Source of the DNA: Rufibacter latericius
GTDB taxonomy: Bacteria; Bacteroidota; Bacteroidia; Cytophagales; Hymenobacteraceae
Reading direction: 5' to 3'
Assembly: GCF_003721515.1 (NCBI RefSeq)
Contig: NZ_RJJD01000015.1
Location: forward strand, 410,258-474,257
Length of the DNA: 64,000 nucleotides
Positions 1 through 8,911 of this stretch are shown in pieces. The number at the start of each line of letters is the position of its first letter. The stretch's first letter is position 1. The position numbers and the translations under genes are program-made. Below the pieces are notes generated by a model. It was not told the DNA's origin. It saw nothing but the letters and a program-made list of their open reading frames with translations, and did not search any database.

Positions 1-1012
1 TCGTGCCTTCTGAGCAGTTGCGGCACATCTCTATCTGGCTTCGGCCTTGCAGCAAAGAACCCCTGAACTTGCGGTACGCATCGCTTTTCCAAAGCTGTTG
101 AAAGCTCTGCTGCTGCAGGTCCCCCAACCGGTAATGGGCATCTTTGTCAAAACAGCAGGGCACCACCTTTCCATCCCAGGTGATGACGCAGGAATGCCAC
201 ATCTTCCAGCAGCCATCAATCAACTTATTCTTTAGCGAGTATGTGCCGTTGGGTTGCGCCTGGTACCTTGAGTAATAGTCAATGGTGGGAATGAGCGGCG
301 AGCCTTGGGCATAGTCATAGATCTGCGCGGTCTTGAACCAGACATCGTCCACGCCCAATTCTTTGGCCAGTTGCCTGGCCTCGTCTATCTGATGCTCGTT
401 GGGACGCACCACCAGAAACTGGAAGATAAGGTAAGGTGTCTTGGACTTGAGCTCGCGCTTGTACTTCACCAGCCGTTTGGTACCTTCCAGGACCTTATCT
501 AGTTTGCCGCCCACGCGGTACTGCTGATATACGTCCTGGGTGGTGCCGTCCAGCGAGATGATCAGTCGGTCAAGGCCAGATTCTACCGTTTTGCGGGCGT
601 TTTCCTCAGAAAGGTAATGGGCGTTGGTAGAGGTGGCGGTGTAGAGGCCTTTTTTGGAGGCGTATTTGACCAGGTCCAGGAAAGACTTGTGCAGGTACGG
701 CTCTCCCTGAAAGTAAAAAAGCAGGTACAGCAAACGGCCCTGCAGTTGGTCAATGGTCTGTTTGAAGAGATCGTCTGACAGCATGCCCGTGGGTCGGGTG
801 AAAGACCGGAGGCCGCTGGGGCACTCGGGGCAGCGCAGGTTGCAGGACGTGGTAGGCTCAAAGGAGATGCTCACGGGACTTCCCCAGTGGCGGGGTTTCT
901 TGGTGAGCCGGGCTAAGGCGTAGCTGCTCACCACCTGCAGGGCGTTCCAGGCGCGGCGCGGGGTTAGCTTAGACGCTAAGTTTAATCCATCCTGAAAGGT
1001 GCCTCGGGTCAA
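1..1012 (-). CDS. radical SAM/SPASM domain protein, 3' end beyond the window
   Basis: Reading the minus strand leftwards gives one open frame that runs off the left edge, so the C-terminus is missing. It carries CNLRCPEC, the CxxxCxxC site for the radical SAM 4Fe-4S cluster (about residues 57-64 from the chosen start), followed by a GEP segment. Further cysteines (CWKMWHSC, VVPCCFD and CRNC at the edge) fit a SPASM auxiliary-cluster domain. Such enzymes use S-adenosylmethionine for radical chemistry, often on peptides; the substrate is unknown here. There is no ATG before the cluster motif. The TTG at 1012 is the earliest plausible start, and a GTG lies just before the SISFEPTTSC segment. The start is uncertain, the family is not. 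Confidence 0.85.
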   Translation of the reverse strand, partial: MTRGTFQDGLNLASKLTPRRAWNALQVVSSYALARLTKKPRHWGSPVSISFEPTTSCNLRCPECPSGLRSFTRPTGMLSDDLFKQTIDQLQGRLLYLLFYFQGEPYLHKSFLDLVKYASKKGLYTATSTNAHYLSEENARKTVESGLDRLIISLDGTTQDVYQQYRVGGKLDKVLEGTKRLVKYKRELKSKTPYLIFQFLVVRPNEHQIDEARQLAKELGVDDVWFKTAQIYDYAQGSPLIPTIDYYSRYQAQPNGTYSLKNKLIDGCWKMWHSCVITWDGKVVPCCFDKDAHYRLGDLQQQSFQQLWKSDAYRKFRGSLLQGRSQIEMCRNCSEGT

Positions 1013-1030
1013 GTGCTTTGTATAGTATAA

Positions 1031-1063
1031 AACAGGTGCTATCCTCTGCAGACAGCACCTGTT
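1031..1063 (-). terminator. hairpin and T-run between TlpA-like gene and radical SAM gene
   Basis: The perfect 10-bp arms AACAGGTGCT (1031-1040) and AGCACCTGTT (1054-1063) are followed on the minus strand by TTTATAC. It fits a rho-independent terminator of the TlpA-like gene ending at 1104. It also lies downstream of a promoter-like box at 1085-1092, so it could act as a leader hairpin of the radical SAM gene. Confidence 0.6.
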
Positions 1064-1084
1064 CGTGTTTTAAACCTGTTTAGG

Positions 1085-1092
1085 CAAAAGTA
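1085..1092 (-). promoter_or_regulatory. TACTTTTG promoter -7 box, candidate for radical SAM gene
   Basis: The plus strand reads CAAAAGTA, which gives TACTTTTG on the minus strand, a match to the Bacteroidota TAnnTTTG box. It lies 72 nt upstream of the TTG start and just before the 1031-1063 hairpin. No good upstream TTTG element is seen. Confidence 0.4.
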
Positions 1093-1103
1093 CGCAAAAA
1101 ACG

Positions 1104-2546
1104 CTACTTGCGGGAGGAGTTCCGGTATTGGTCAATGGCCGTAGCCGTTTCGCGGGCTCCTTCTGCGTGTCCGGGCCTGCGGGCGTTGGTATTGATTAGG
1201 ATACCATCGGGGGAAATCATGAAATACGCCGGAAACGATTTCACGTCATAGTCCTTCAGAATCTTGGCCGACAAGTCTGGTGCGTACAGATGCACGCCGG
1301 GCAGTTTCTTCTGTGCCATGTTCTGTTTCCAGGTATTCAGGTCTTCGCCCACACTTACCTGTAGCAACACAATATTCTTGCTCGCCAACTGCTCAGCGAA
1401 ATACTTATAGGCTTGCTGGTCAACGGTGCAGATTCCGCAGTGTGTGCGCCAAAAACCCAGGTACACGATCTTATTTTTGAAATCGCTCAGAGACACGCTG
1501 TCCCCCTTCGCAGATAATAGGGTAAATGCCGGCGCTTGCGTACCCAATCCCACTCTCCTGAACTGCTTGTACTGCGCATGGACAAACGAGAGGAAGTTGG
1601 CGTCTTTGGCTTCTTTCTGGTAATCGGTGTACATGGCATCGGCGTCGGGCACGTACCCGAACCGGAAAGCCTGCGACAGGATACGAGCCAGCATCATGTC
1701 ACGGGCGGTACCCTGCAGTTCTTTTTTGGCTAAGCCGTACAGCACCGGGTAATAATCACGCTCCAGATTGTTGGGTTGCTGCTGAAGGGCCCTGAACTGG
1801 AAATAGTTGTTCAGGAAATCTAAGTACGCCTGGTTTCTGATGGCCCCGGGAAAGTTGAGGTTCACCTGCTTCAGGAAATCATAGTAGTTCGCCGAAAGCT
1901 GGGGAGGCAAGTCACCCACGCGTTTGCGCACATCTACGTACGTGAGCCGGTCATTGGCATAGCCGAACTCGATCTGAGCCTGTGCATAGGCCTTGAAAGC
2001 CTCAGACACTTGGTTGCTTTTCAGGAACTTCTTCAGGAAATCAAGCTGGTCTTCTTTCCGCTCTTCCAGGAACAACAGGAAGTCCTTTTCGCGCTTGTGG
2101 ATGTTGTCTGGCAGGACCTGGTAGTCTTCCTCTTCTTCAAACTTGCGTTCAAACTGCAGCAGGTAATTGTTCTCTTCAAATCCTTCCCCTTTCATTTTCA
2201 AGCTGGAGATGAAATCTTCGGCATCGGCGCGCACGTCCAGGTTGTCGCCGGGCTGCAGGTACAACATGATGGACTCAGGGCCGTGCACCAACTCACCTAA
2301 CATAGGCTCATTTAAAGGAGCCTTGAGCGTAAACTCACCGTTTTTAGATAACGCCACCGTGTGCGATTCACCGGAGTAGGAGGCCGGCACAGTATAGAGC
2401 TCCAGCAGCACGCTGTCACTTACCGGGCTGTTGATCTTGCCGGTAATGGTCACCGTGGCCTGTGCCCAGCCAACCGAAATAGTACTAACGCAAAGCGTCA
2501 GACCCAGAACTAAAGAAGGTGCTAATTTTTTGAAAGGGAAAGACAT
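1104..2546 (-). CDS. TlpA-like thioredoxin-fold protein with N-terminal extension
   Basis: About 480 residues. A hydrophobic signal peptide ends near WAQA, so the protein is exported to the periplasm. The N-terminal part resembles the beta-rich regions often fused to TlpA proteins in Bacteroidota. The last 150 residues form a thioredoxin fold (LGTQAPAFTLL, then YLGFWRTHCGICTVD) with a CGIC redox centre and a cis-Pro-like SFPAYF segment. Family members reduce or exchange periplasmic disulfides; the partner is unknown. The ATG at 2546 is preferred over the upstream in-frame TTG at 2558. It is followed by a hairpin terminator. A paralogue with CGPC lies at 27.7-29.6 kb. Confidence 0.85.
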   Translation of the reverse strand: MSFPFKKLAPSLVLGLTLCVSTISVGWAQATVTITGKINSPVSDSVLLELYTVPASYSGESHTVALSKNGEFTLKAPLNEPMLGELVHGPESIMLYLQPGDNLDVRADAEDFISSLKMKGEGFEENNYLLQFERKFEEEEDYQVLPDNIHKREKDFLLFLEERKEDQLDFLKKFLKSNQVSEAFKAYAQAQIEFGYANDRLTYVDVRKRVGDLPPQLSANYYDFLKQVNLNFPGAIRNQAYLDFLNNYFQFRALQQQPNNLERDYYPVLYGLAKKELQGTARDMMLARILSQAFRFGYVPDADAMYTDYQKEAKDANFLSFVHAQYKQFRRVGLGTQAPAFTLLSAKGDSVSLSDFKNKIVYLGFWRTHCGICTVDQQAYKYFAEQLASKNIVLLQVSVGEDLNTWKQNMAQKKLPGVHLYAPDLSAKILKDYDVKSFPAYFMISPDGILINTNARRPGHAEGARETATAIDQYRNSSRK

Positions 2547-2635
2547 CTTGAATAGCAATTGAAAAAGTATAAAATCCAGGATTCATCAATGGCTTCCTAA
2601 CGACAGCTCTCATAAAAATAGTTCAAAGAAAAAGA

Positions 2636-4015
2636 TTATCCAAACAAACCGCTGAAGACTTCTTCCAACCTACTTGCCGCATGAATCCTTATATTAAACC
2701 TGCTGAAATCTACTCCCTTTTTGTTGTACTTAGAAATAAAAATATCCTGAAAACCCAATTTCTCGGCTTCTGAAATTCGTTGCTCAATACGGTGCACGGC
2801 CCGTACCTCGCCCCCTAAGCCTACCTCGGCGGCAAAACAAGTAGTATGCGGAATGGCCACATCCTCAAAAGAGGAAAGCAACGCGGCGCAGATGGCCAGG
2901 TCCAAAGCCGGATCTTCCACTTTCAAACCTCCGGCGATGTTCAGGAAAACGTCCTGCATTCCCAGTTTAAAGCCACCACGCTTCTCCAATACCGCCAGCA
3001 ACATGTTCAGACGTTTGGCATCATAGCCAGTGGTACTGCGCTGCGGTGTACCGTATGTGGCGGGCGTCACCAAACTCTGCACCTCAATGAGCAGCGGACG
3101 ATTGCCTTCCATGGTGCCGCCAATGGTGATGCCGCTGAACGCCTCGTCACGTTGCGAGATCAGGATTTCGGACGGGTTACTCACTTCGCGCAGGCCAGTA
3201 CCCAGCATCTCATAGATACCCAACTCAGAAGTAGAGCCGAATCGGTTTTTGGTGGTGCGCAGGATGCGGTACGTCATGTGGCGGTCACCCTCAAACTGCA
3301 GCACGGTGTCTACCATATGCTCCAGAATCTTGGGCCCGGCCAGGTTGCCTTCCTTGGTGATGTGCCCGATAAGGAACACCGGCGTGCCGCTTTCCTTAGC
3401 GAACTTTAACAGCTCTGCCGTACACTCCCGCACCTGGGCCACGCTGCCCGCGCCGCTCTCAATAAAGGCAGAATGCAACGTCTGAATGGAGTCAATGATC
3501 AGGACATCGGGCTGGAGCTGCTCTATCTGCTTGAAGATGTTCTGGGTGCCGGTCTCGGTGAGGATAAAGCAGTTGGGGTGCTTGGCGCCCAGCCGCTCGG
3601 CCCGCATCTTGATCTGCTGTTCGCTCTCCTCGCCAGAGATGTAGAGCACGCGCTGACTGCGCAGACTCAAGGCTATCTGCAGCATAAGCGTGGACTTGCC
3701 TATGCCCGGCTCACCGCCGATCAGCACCATGGAGCCGGGCACGATGCCGCCGCCCAACACGCGGTTCAGTTCGGCGTCTTCAGTGACCACGCGGGCCTGT
3801 TCTGAGTAAGTGATCTCCCCGATGGGTTTGGGTTTGCTGGCCACCTGCTGGCTGCTGGTGCCTACTTTCCAGGCGGTGGTGGGCGTCACGTCCTCGCGCG
3901 CCACTACTTCCTCTACGTAGGTATTCCACTCGCCACAAGCCGGACACCGGCCTATCCATTTAGCCGACTGCGCGCCGCAGCTCTGACAGAAATATGCTGT
4001 TTTGATTTTAGCCAT
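2636..4015 (-). CDS. radA: DNA repair protein RadA
   Basis: RadA is a DnaB-like branch-migration ATPase that processes recombination intermediates with RecA. The sequence has the N-terminal four-cysteine zinc finger (CQSCG...CPACGEW), Walker A GEPGIGKST near residue 95, Walker B LIIDSIQ, the RadA-specific KNRFG motif and a C-terminal Lon-like domain (GGLKVEDPALDLA). With the start at MAKIKTAYFC the protein is about 459 residues, normal for the family. The frame stays open a further 28 codons upstream, but those residues do not resemble the family. No Shine-Dalgarno sequence is visible. The gene stands alone between the TlpA-like gene and a divergent lipoprotein gene. Confidence 0.97.
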   Translation of the reverse strand: MAKIKTAYFCQSCGAQSAKWIGRCPACGEWNTYVEEVVAREDVTPTTAWKVGTSSQQVASKPKPIGEITYSEQARVVTEDAELNRVLGGGIVPGSMVLIGGEPGIGKSTLMLQIALSLRSQRVLYISGEESEQQIKMRAERLGAKHPNCFILTETGTQNIFKQIEQLQPDVLIIDSIQTLHSAFIESGAGSVAQVRECTAELLKFAKESGTPVFLIGHITKEGNLAGPKILEHMVDTVLQFEGDRHMTYRILRTTKNRFGSTSELGIYEMLGTGLREVSNPSEILISQRDEAFSGITIGGTMEGNRPLLIEVQSLVTPATYGTPQRSTTGYDAKRLNMLLAVLEKRGGFKLGMQDVFLNIAGGLKVEDPALDLAICAALLSSFEDVAIPHTTCFAAEVGLGGEVRAVHRIEQRISEAEKLGFQDIFISKYNKKGVDFSRFNIRIHAASRLEEVFSGLFG

Positions 4016-4224
4016 AAGATTGATTTTTCCGCACCGCGAAATCAGGTAAAGGTAAGGAATGAGCGGCTTCAAAGCGGATACAGAGATAACAACTTCCATC
4101 GTATAAATACTCCGTTTTTACCCTGATTTTCTAAAAAAAGCCTCTAAACGGCTCGGCTTGTTTTTACCCGGTCAGCCGTTTTCCCTTCTTTTCCGTTCAT
4201 AGATTTCACGTTAAGTACAAGACC

Positions 4225-4677
4225 ATGAAGAAGATAAAAACCCTCACGGGACCACTGCTGCTGAGCCTGCTCACCAGCCTTTTTTTGATCAGTTGCCAGG
4301 CAACGGCTCCTACCTCAGCCAATACTGCCACCGGGGAAACAACCCAGGAAAGCACCCCTGACACCGGGCCCCGGTTCTCGCCCCAACGGGTAGACGTGCG
4401 GGGCACCATCACCCAACGGGAATACAACCAGGGACAGATGCTCATTTTGGTGGAAGGCTTCACCGATCGGTTCTCCAGGTATAGTCGGGCGGTGGTATTG
4501 GTGACGCCCGTCACCCAGATTGTAGGTCTGGACGGAAAAACCATTAGCTTAAGCGAGCTGCAGAACGGGCAGCAGGTAGCGGTTCAGTTCAGGGGACGGT
4601 ACCGGGAGTCTGTCACAGGCTTCTCGGCGCAGGCCGTCGCCCGTAAAATGTGGATAGAGCCTTTAGGCGGGTATTAA
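4225..4677 (+). CDS. small lipoprotein, unknown function
   Basis: 150 residues. An N-terminal hydrophobic stretch ends in the lipobox LISC, so Cys 24 should be lipidated and the protein anchored in the envelope. A low-complexity Ala/Thr linker follows. Residues 50-150 look like one small beta-domain (VDVRGTITQREY, then LVTPVTQIVG and VAVQFRGRY), a pattern seen in OB-like small lipoprotein domains, but I cannot assign a named family. It is monocistronic by appearance: it has its own upstream region and is followed by an inverted repeat. Confidence 0.75.
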   Translation: MKKIKTLTGPLLLSLLTSLFLISCQATAPTSANTATGETTQESTPDTGPRFSPQRVDVRGTITQREYNQGQMLILVEGFTDRFSRYSRAVVLVTPVTQIVGLDGKTISLSELQNGQQVAVQFRGRYRESVTGFSAQAVARKMWIEPLGGY

Positions 4678-4691
4678 CCCTTTGAATAGTT

Positions 4692-4737
4692 TGTTCAGGT
4701 GAAGATTCTTCTGCTGGGACGATTCTTTACCTGAACA
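4692..4737 (+). terminator. inverted repeat after the lipoprotein gene
   Basis: Arms TGTTCAGGT (4692-4700) and ACCTGAACA (4729-4737) extend inward with GAAGA/TCTTT pairing to about 14 bp. No T-run follows, so termination is only a guess. Confidence 0.4.
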
Positions 4738-4865
4738 TGCCTGAACGAAGGCAATTGTGCCGGATGTCTCAGGCGCAAAGGAAAGAAGTTGCCACAGGCT
4801 ATACCCTGATTATGAGGCGTTTTTTGTAAATTGCGCCCAAATCAGGTTTGGCTTCTGCTTCCTCT

Positions 4866-5939
4866 ATGTCTGGCAATTTTCTTCGCGCTGCATTGGCTCT
4901 TGTTGGGCTGCTTTTCTCTTTTTCTTCTGTTGGTTTGGCCCAGGCCGGAAAACCCCTCAAAATCGCTGATCTGGAGTTGCAGGTAGCGGGCACCAAGCAG
5001 CCGGCCACCCAGTTGCAGTATGCTTTTCAGGCCGGAGATGTGCTGGTCCTGGATCTGGACAATAAGACTAAAACCAGCTATAAAGTTACCGTACAGGAGT
5101 ATTTCTCTACCTCGCCGCTGTACAACATTGAGGAAACCAAGAAGCTGCACAACCTTCGCCTCACGGTGCCGCAGAAATCGGTGTACACCATCACGCTGCA
5201 GAGTCTGTCTGAAACCAGCACCAAGAGCCATTTCACGCTCACCCGCATCCCTAAAAGCGAGGCCACCCAGAACTTCAACACGCTAGTAGCCTGGCGCACC
5301 GTACACGACACCACCTGGACCACGACCACTGAGAAAGTGCTGGTGAAGAATGATCTCAAAGCCGAGACAGTGGTAGACAAGACTTTCCGGCTGGCTTCGC
5401 TCACCAACATTACCAGCAACAACCGCAGCACCGAGCGCTTTAAATTACCCGCCAAAACCAAACACTGGGTGTACTGGGTGGGCGTAGGCCAGGAATCGGT
5501 GCAGGCGTTGCAGGAAACCGGAAAGACACTGGCCAAAGGTGCAACTGCTCTGCTCACGGGCAGCAATCCGTTAGTGGCTTTTGGGTTGGGACTGTTGCCG
5601 CAGCTGCCGCAGGTGAAGTCCAGCGGGTACATCAGCTATCACCTGTTCAACAGGAACAACGCCTACCTGTTCAAGGAAGACCAAGACGGCTGGAAACCCT
5701 ATGGCGTGGCCAGCGGCAAAGACGTGCTCTCTGATTACGGCAAAGTATTGATCAACCAGACGCCTAAAACCGATGACGGGTACCTGTACCTTGGCTTCGA
5801 GAACCCCAGCACCATCACTGGCCTGGATCTGACGTTGAAAGTAGTGGCGTTTGTGGACAACCCCGTGTACCAGACCCGCACGGTGCGCAAACCCGCTAAG
5901 ATCACCACGCGCCGCGAGCCTATATTAGCAGGAGAATAG
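4866..5939 (+). CDS. exported protein of unknown function
   Basis: 357 residues with a clear signal peptide (MSGNFLRAALALVGLLFSF, cleavage near GLAQA). The mature part is rich in Thr, Val and Lys with alternating beta patterns and no cysteine or catalytic motif. A short hydrophobic Ala/Gly/Leu segment (GATALLTGSNPLVAFGLGLL) lies in the middle. I do not recognise a family. The frame is open from an ATG at 4848, but the ATG at 4866 gives a cleaner signal peptide. Its stop is 48 nt before the promoter box of the next gene, so it is probably transcribed separately. Confidence 0.7.
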   Translation: MSGNFLRAALALVGLLFSFSSVGLAQAGKPLKIADLELQVAGTKQPATQLQYAFQAGDVLVLDLDNKTKTSYKVTVQEYFSTSPLYNIEETKKLHNLRLTVPQKSVYTITLQSLSETSTKSHFTLTRIPKSEATQNFNTLVAWRTVHDTTWTTTTEKVLVKNDLKAETVVDKTFRLASLTNITSNNRSTERFKLPAKTKHWVYWVGVGQESVQALQETGKTLAKGATALLTGSNPLVAFGLGLLPQLPQVKSSGYISYHLFNRNNAYLFKEDQDGWKPYGVASGKDVLSDYGKVLINQTPKTDDGYLYLGFENPSTITGLDLTLKVVAFVDNPVYQTRTVRKPAKITTRREPILAGE

Positions 5940-5986
5940 CCTCCTTTCAGGCTGATTTTTCCGAAACAGGCCAAAAACAGAAGTAG

Positions 5987-5994
5987 TATCTTTG
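5987..5994 (+). promoter_or_regulatory. TATCTTTG promoter box for the RsmF-like gene
   Basis: An exact TAnnTTTG match located 34 nt upstream of the ATG at 6029, predicting a leader of about 28 nt. Confidence 0.6.
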
Positions 5995-6028
5995 CAGGAG
6001 CTTCGGCCTAAGCCCGGGCACCGTTGTT

Positions 6029-7444
6029 ATGAGCCTAGCCCTTCCCGCCTCCTTCCAGACCCGCATGCAGACGCAGTTAGGCGATGCCTATCCTGCCTTT
6101 ACCGAGGCCCTGGCCCAGCCGTCGCCCACCAGCATCCGGGTGAACCAGGCCAAGATGGCGCTGCCTACCAGTTTGCCGCCGGTGCCCTGGACCGAGACTG
6201 GGTTCTACCTATCGGCCCGGCCCAGCTTCACCTTAGACCCCATGTTCCACGGCGGCGCGTACTACGTACAGGAAGCCAGTTCCATGTTCCTGGAGCAGGC
6301 TTTGAAGCAGAGCGTTGACCTAAGCGAACCACTGGCAGTATTGGATTTGTGTGGAGCTCCCGGCGGAAAATCCACGCACATCGCCTCTTTGCTTTCCCTC
6401 GAAAGTCTGCTGGTCGCCAACGAAGTCATCAAACCAAGAGCAAATATCCTGGCCGAGAACATCCAGAAATGGGGCTCGGGCAACGTGGTAGTCACAAACA
6501 ATGACCCCAGCCACATCGGGCAGCTGACCGGCTTCTTCGATGTGCTAGTGGTAGACGCCCCCTGCTCCGGCGAGGGCATGTTCCGCAAAGACCCAGACGC
6601 CATGAACGAATGGTCAGAGGCCAACGTGAAACTCTGCTCAGAGCGCCAGCGCCGCATACTGATGGATGTCTGGAACGCCCTGAAACCCGGCGGCGTGCTC
6701 ATCTACAGCACCTGCACCTACAACTTAGAAGAAAACGAAGAAAACCTCGCCTGGCTATCCAAGCAACAAGATGCCGAAACGGTCACCCTGCAACTGCAAC
6801 CTGACTGGGGCATCACCGAGACCGAACTGGAAGGCATGCACGGCTACCGCTTCTACCCGCACCGTACCCAGGGCGAAGGTTTCTTTCTGGCCGCCGTGCG
6901 CAAAACCGATGGCGATGAGGCGCGGCCTTTCAAGAAGAGCAAACGACCTTTCCTGGTACTGGCTTCTAAGCAGGAGAAAGCTTTGGTGCAGGATTGGCTA
7001 AAAGAGCCGCAAAGCTGGGAACTGGTGAAGCACAAAGAAACCCTGCGCGCCTTGCCTAAAGCCTGGATGCTGGAACTGGAGCAACTCTACGAGAACCTGC
7101 GCGTGGTCTACGGCGGCATTGAAGTGGCCGAGGTCATGAAAAACAACGCCAAGCCACTGCCTGCGCTGGCGCTTTCCCAACATATTTCAGCCGATGCTTT
7201 CCCCCGCGCCGAGGTAGATTTCCCCACAGCCCTCAAGTTCCTGCACCGCGAAGATGTAGTCCTGGAGGACTCGGCTAACGGCTGGGTGCTGGTCCAGTTC
7301 AACGGCGTGGCCCTGGGCTGGGGCAAAAAACTCCAGAACCGCGTCAACAACCACTACCCCAAAGAATGGCGCATCAGGATGAGCCTGGATGAGGTCTTGA
7401 AACCGGAGAATGTGGAAGGCCTTTTTACGCTGGGAAATCAGTAG
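6029..7444 (+). CDS. RsmF/RsmB-type rRNA (cytosine-C5) methyltransferase
   Basis: 471 residues of the NOL1/NOP2/Sun family, which methylate C5 of cytosines in rRNA using S-adenosylmethionine. Visible motifs are the SAM loop DLCGAPGGKST (about residue 107), motif IV DAPCSGEGMFRKD with its PC cysteine, and motif VI STCTYN with the catalytic TC cysteine. The C-terminal 170 residues match the extra PUA-like/RsmF C-terminal region (FLHREDVVLEDSANGWVLVQFNGVALGWGKK). This architecture is closest to RsmF (YebU), but orthology to the C1407 enzyme cannot be proven by eye. The gene converges with the RlmI-type gene across a shared terminator. Confidence 0.9.
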   Translation: MSLALPASFQTRMQTQLGDAYPAFTEALAQPSPTSIRVNQAKMALPTSLPPVPWTETGFYLSARPSFTLDPMFHGGAYYVQEASSMFLEQALKQSVDLSEPLAVLDLCGAPGGKSTHIASLLSLESLLVANEVIKPRANILAENIQKWGSGNVVVTNNDPSHIGQLTGFFDVLVVDAPCSGEGMFRKDPDAMNEWSEANVKLCSERQRRILMDVWNALKPGGVLIYSTCTYNLEENEENLAWLSKQQDAETVTLQLQPDWGITETELEGMHGYRFYPHRTQGEGFFLAAVRKTDGDEARPFKKSKRPFLVLASKQEKALVQDWLKEPQSWELVKHKETLRALPKAWMLELEQLYENLRVVYGGIEVAEVMKNNAKPLPALALSQHISADAFPRAEVDFPTALKFLHREDVVLEDSANGWVLVQFNGVALGWGKKLQNRVNNHYPKEWRIRMSLDEVLKPENVEGLFTLGNQ

Positions 7445-7484
7445 AACTGCCAGCCGTTTATTGGCCTTTTTCATAAAATCAGCT

Positions 7485-7536
7485 CTAAAGCAGAAATCCC
7501 CGGCGCATTCAAGATGTCCGGGGATTTCTGCTTTAG
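7485..7536. terminator. bidirectional terminator with 19-bp perfect stem
   Basis: CTAAAGCAGAAATCCCCGG (7485-7503) pairs perfectly with its complement at 7518-7536 around a 14-nt loop. It lies between the convergent stops at 7444 and 7556. Confidence 0.8.
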
Positions 7537-7555
7537 GCTGTTTATTTCTGATCTT

Positions 7556-8743
7556 CTATTCCACGTACAGCACCAAACCTTTCAGGTACTCGCCTTCCGG
7601 GTGAAAGATGCTGATCGGGTGATCGGCGGGCTGGGAAAGGTGGTGCATGACTTTCACGTTACGGCCTGCTTCAATGGCGGCGGCCATGACGGTGCTGGCA
7701 AAAAGGTATTTGTCTACCACGCCCGAACACGAGAACGTGAAGATGATGCCGCCCGGTTTTATCTTCTGGATGGCTTCGGCGTTCAGGCGTTTGTAGCCCA
7801 TGAGTGCATTGTGACGAACTTTCTGGCTCTTGGCGAAAGCAGGTGGGTCCAGCACAATGACATCATACAGGTTCTCGCGGCCCTTCATGAAATCAAAGGT
7901 ATCCATAGCGTAGGCTTCGTGGCGATCCTGGCGGTTGTTCAGGGCGGCGTTCTGGTCCGTTAAGTCGATGGCTTTCTTGGAGACATCCACCGAGTGCACA
8001 GCGGTAGCCCCGGCGTTTAGCGCGTAGATGGAGAAGCCCCCGGTGTAGCAGAAGGTGTTGAGCACGGTTTTGCCTTTGGAGTAATGCGCCAAGAGCTGGC
8101 GGTTCTCGCGCTGGTCAATGAAGAAGCCGGTTTTCTGGCCGGTCACCCAGTCTACCAGAAACTTGTTTCCGTTCTCGGTGACCACGTGCGGCGTGGGCGT
8201 TTCCCCTATGAGATAGCCGTTCTGGCCCTGGGCGGTGCCTTTACCCGGCAAGGTCTCGGCGCTTTTGTCGTACACAGCGGTTAGTTTCCCCTCATATACT
8301 TCCACCAACGCCTGCGCGATGTGTTGTCGCACGTGGAACATTCCTACGTTGTGGGCCTGCAACACGGCGGTATTGCCATAGACATCAATAATGAGACCCG
8401 GCAAACTATCGCCCTCGGCGAAAACCAGGCGGTAGACATCGGTATCAGGGGTGTCCAGGAAGCCCTGCTCGCGGCGGTAGTCCACGGCGCGCTGTACCCG
8501 GCTTTTCCAGAAGGCGTAATCGGGTTCTACTTCCTCGAAGGAGAAGATGCGCACAGCAATAGAGCCCGGCTGGTAGTGCCCAATGCCCAGGAACTCACGC
8601 CGGTTGGTGTACACCGCCACGATGTCGCCTTCCTGCACATCGCCCTCAATCTTTTTGATCGCGCCCGAGAAAACCCACGGGTGGAAACGCTTCAGGGAGT
8701 GTTCTTTGCCTGCGTGTAAGAGTATAGAAGGAAGATTAGTCAT
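7556..8743 (-). CDS. class I SAM-dependent rRNA methyltransferase, RlmI-type
   Basis: 395 residues from MTNLPSILLHAGKEHSLKRFHPW. The N-terminal 75 residues are a PUA domain (HPWVFSGAIKKIEGDVQEGDIVAVY). A linker and a Rossmann methyltransferase domain follow, with TGFFIDQRENR, VLNTFCYTGGFSIYALNAGA and VLDPPAFAKS; the latter is the DPP(A/S)F motif of the family that methylates 23S rRNA C1962 (m5C). The frame is open 47 codons upstream, but the homologous N-terminus begins at the ATG at 8743. It is divergent from the M19 dipeptidase gene. Confidence 0.9.
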   Translation of the reverse strand: MTNLPSILLHAGKEHSLKRFHPWVFSGAIKKIEGDVQEGDIVAVYTNRREFLGIGHYQPGSIAVRIFSFEEVEPDYAFWKSRVQRAVDYRREQGFLDTPDTDVYRLVFAEGDSLPGLIIDVYGNTAVLQAHNVGMFHVRQHIAQALVEVYEGKLTAVYDKSAETLPGKGTAQGQNGYLIGETPTPHVVTENGNKFLVDWVTGQKTGFFIDQRENRQLLAHYSKGKTVLNTFCYTGGFSIYALNAGATAVHSVDVSKKAIDLTDQNAALNNRQDRHEAYAMDTFDFMKGRENLYDVIVLDPPAFAKSQKVRHNALMGYKRLNAEAIQKIKPGGIIFTFSCSGVVDKYLFASTVMAAAIEAGRNVKVMHHLSQPADHPISIFHPEGEYLKGLVLYVE

Positions 8744-8911
8744 AAACTGAGAAGTACGCCCAGAGACGGCGCACGTTTTAAGAATGTTTTTGCAAAAATC
8801 GGTAAAAAAATCCGGCTTTGCGGCGGGTGCCCCATCGGTTCTTCGTAAACTCGCTGTCAGATTTGTTTTTAAACACGTATTCACGCCATCACTCCTTCAT
8901 TCAACCACCAT

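Noticed and set aside
2846-3409. 187-residue open frame opposite radA
   Set aside because: It is antisense to a confidently assigned gene and its translation has no family-like pattern, only the mirrored codon bias of radA.
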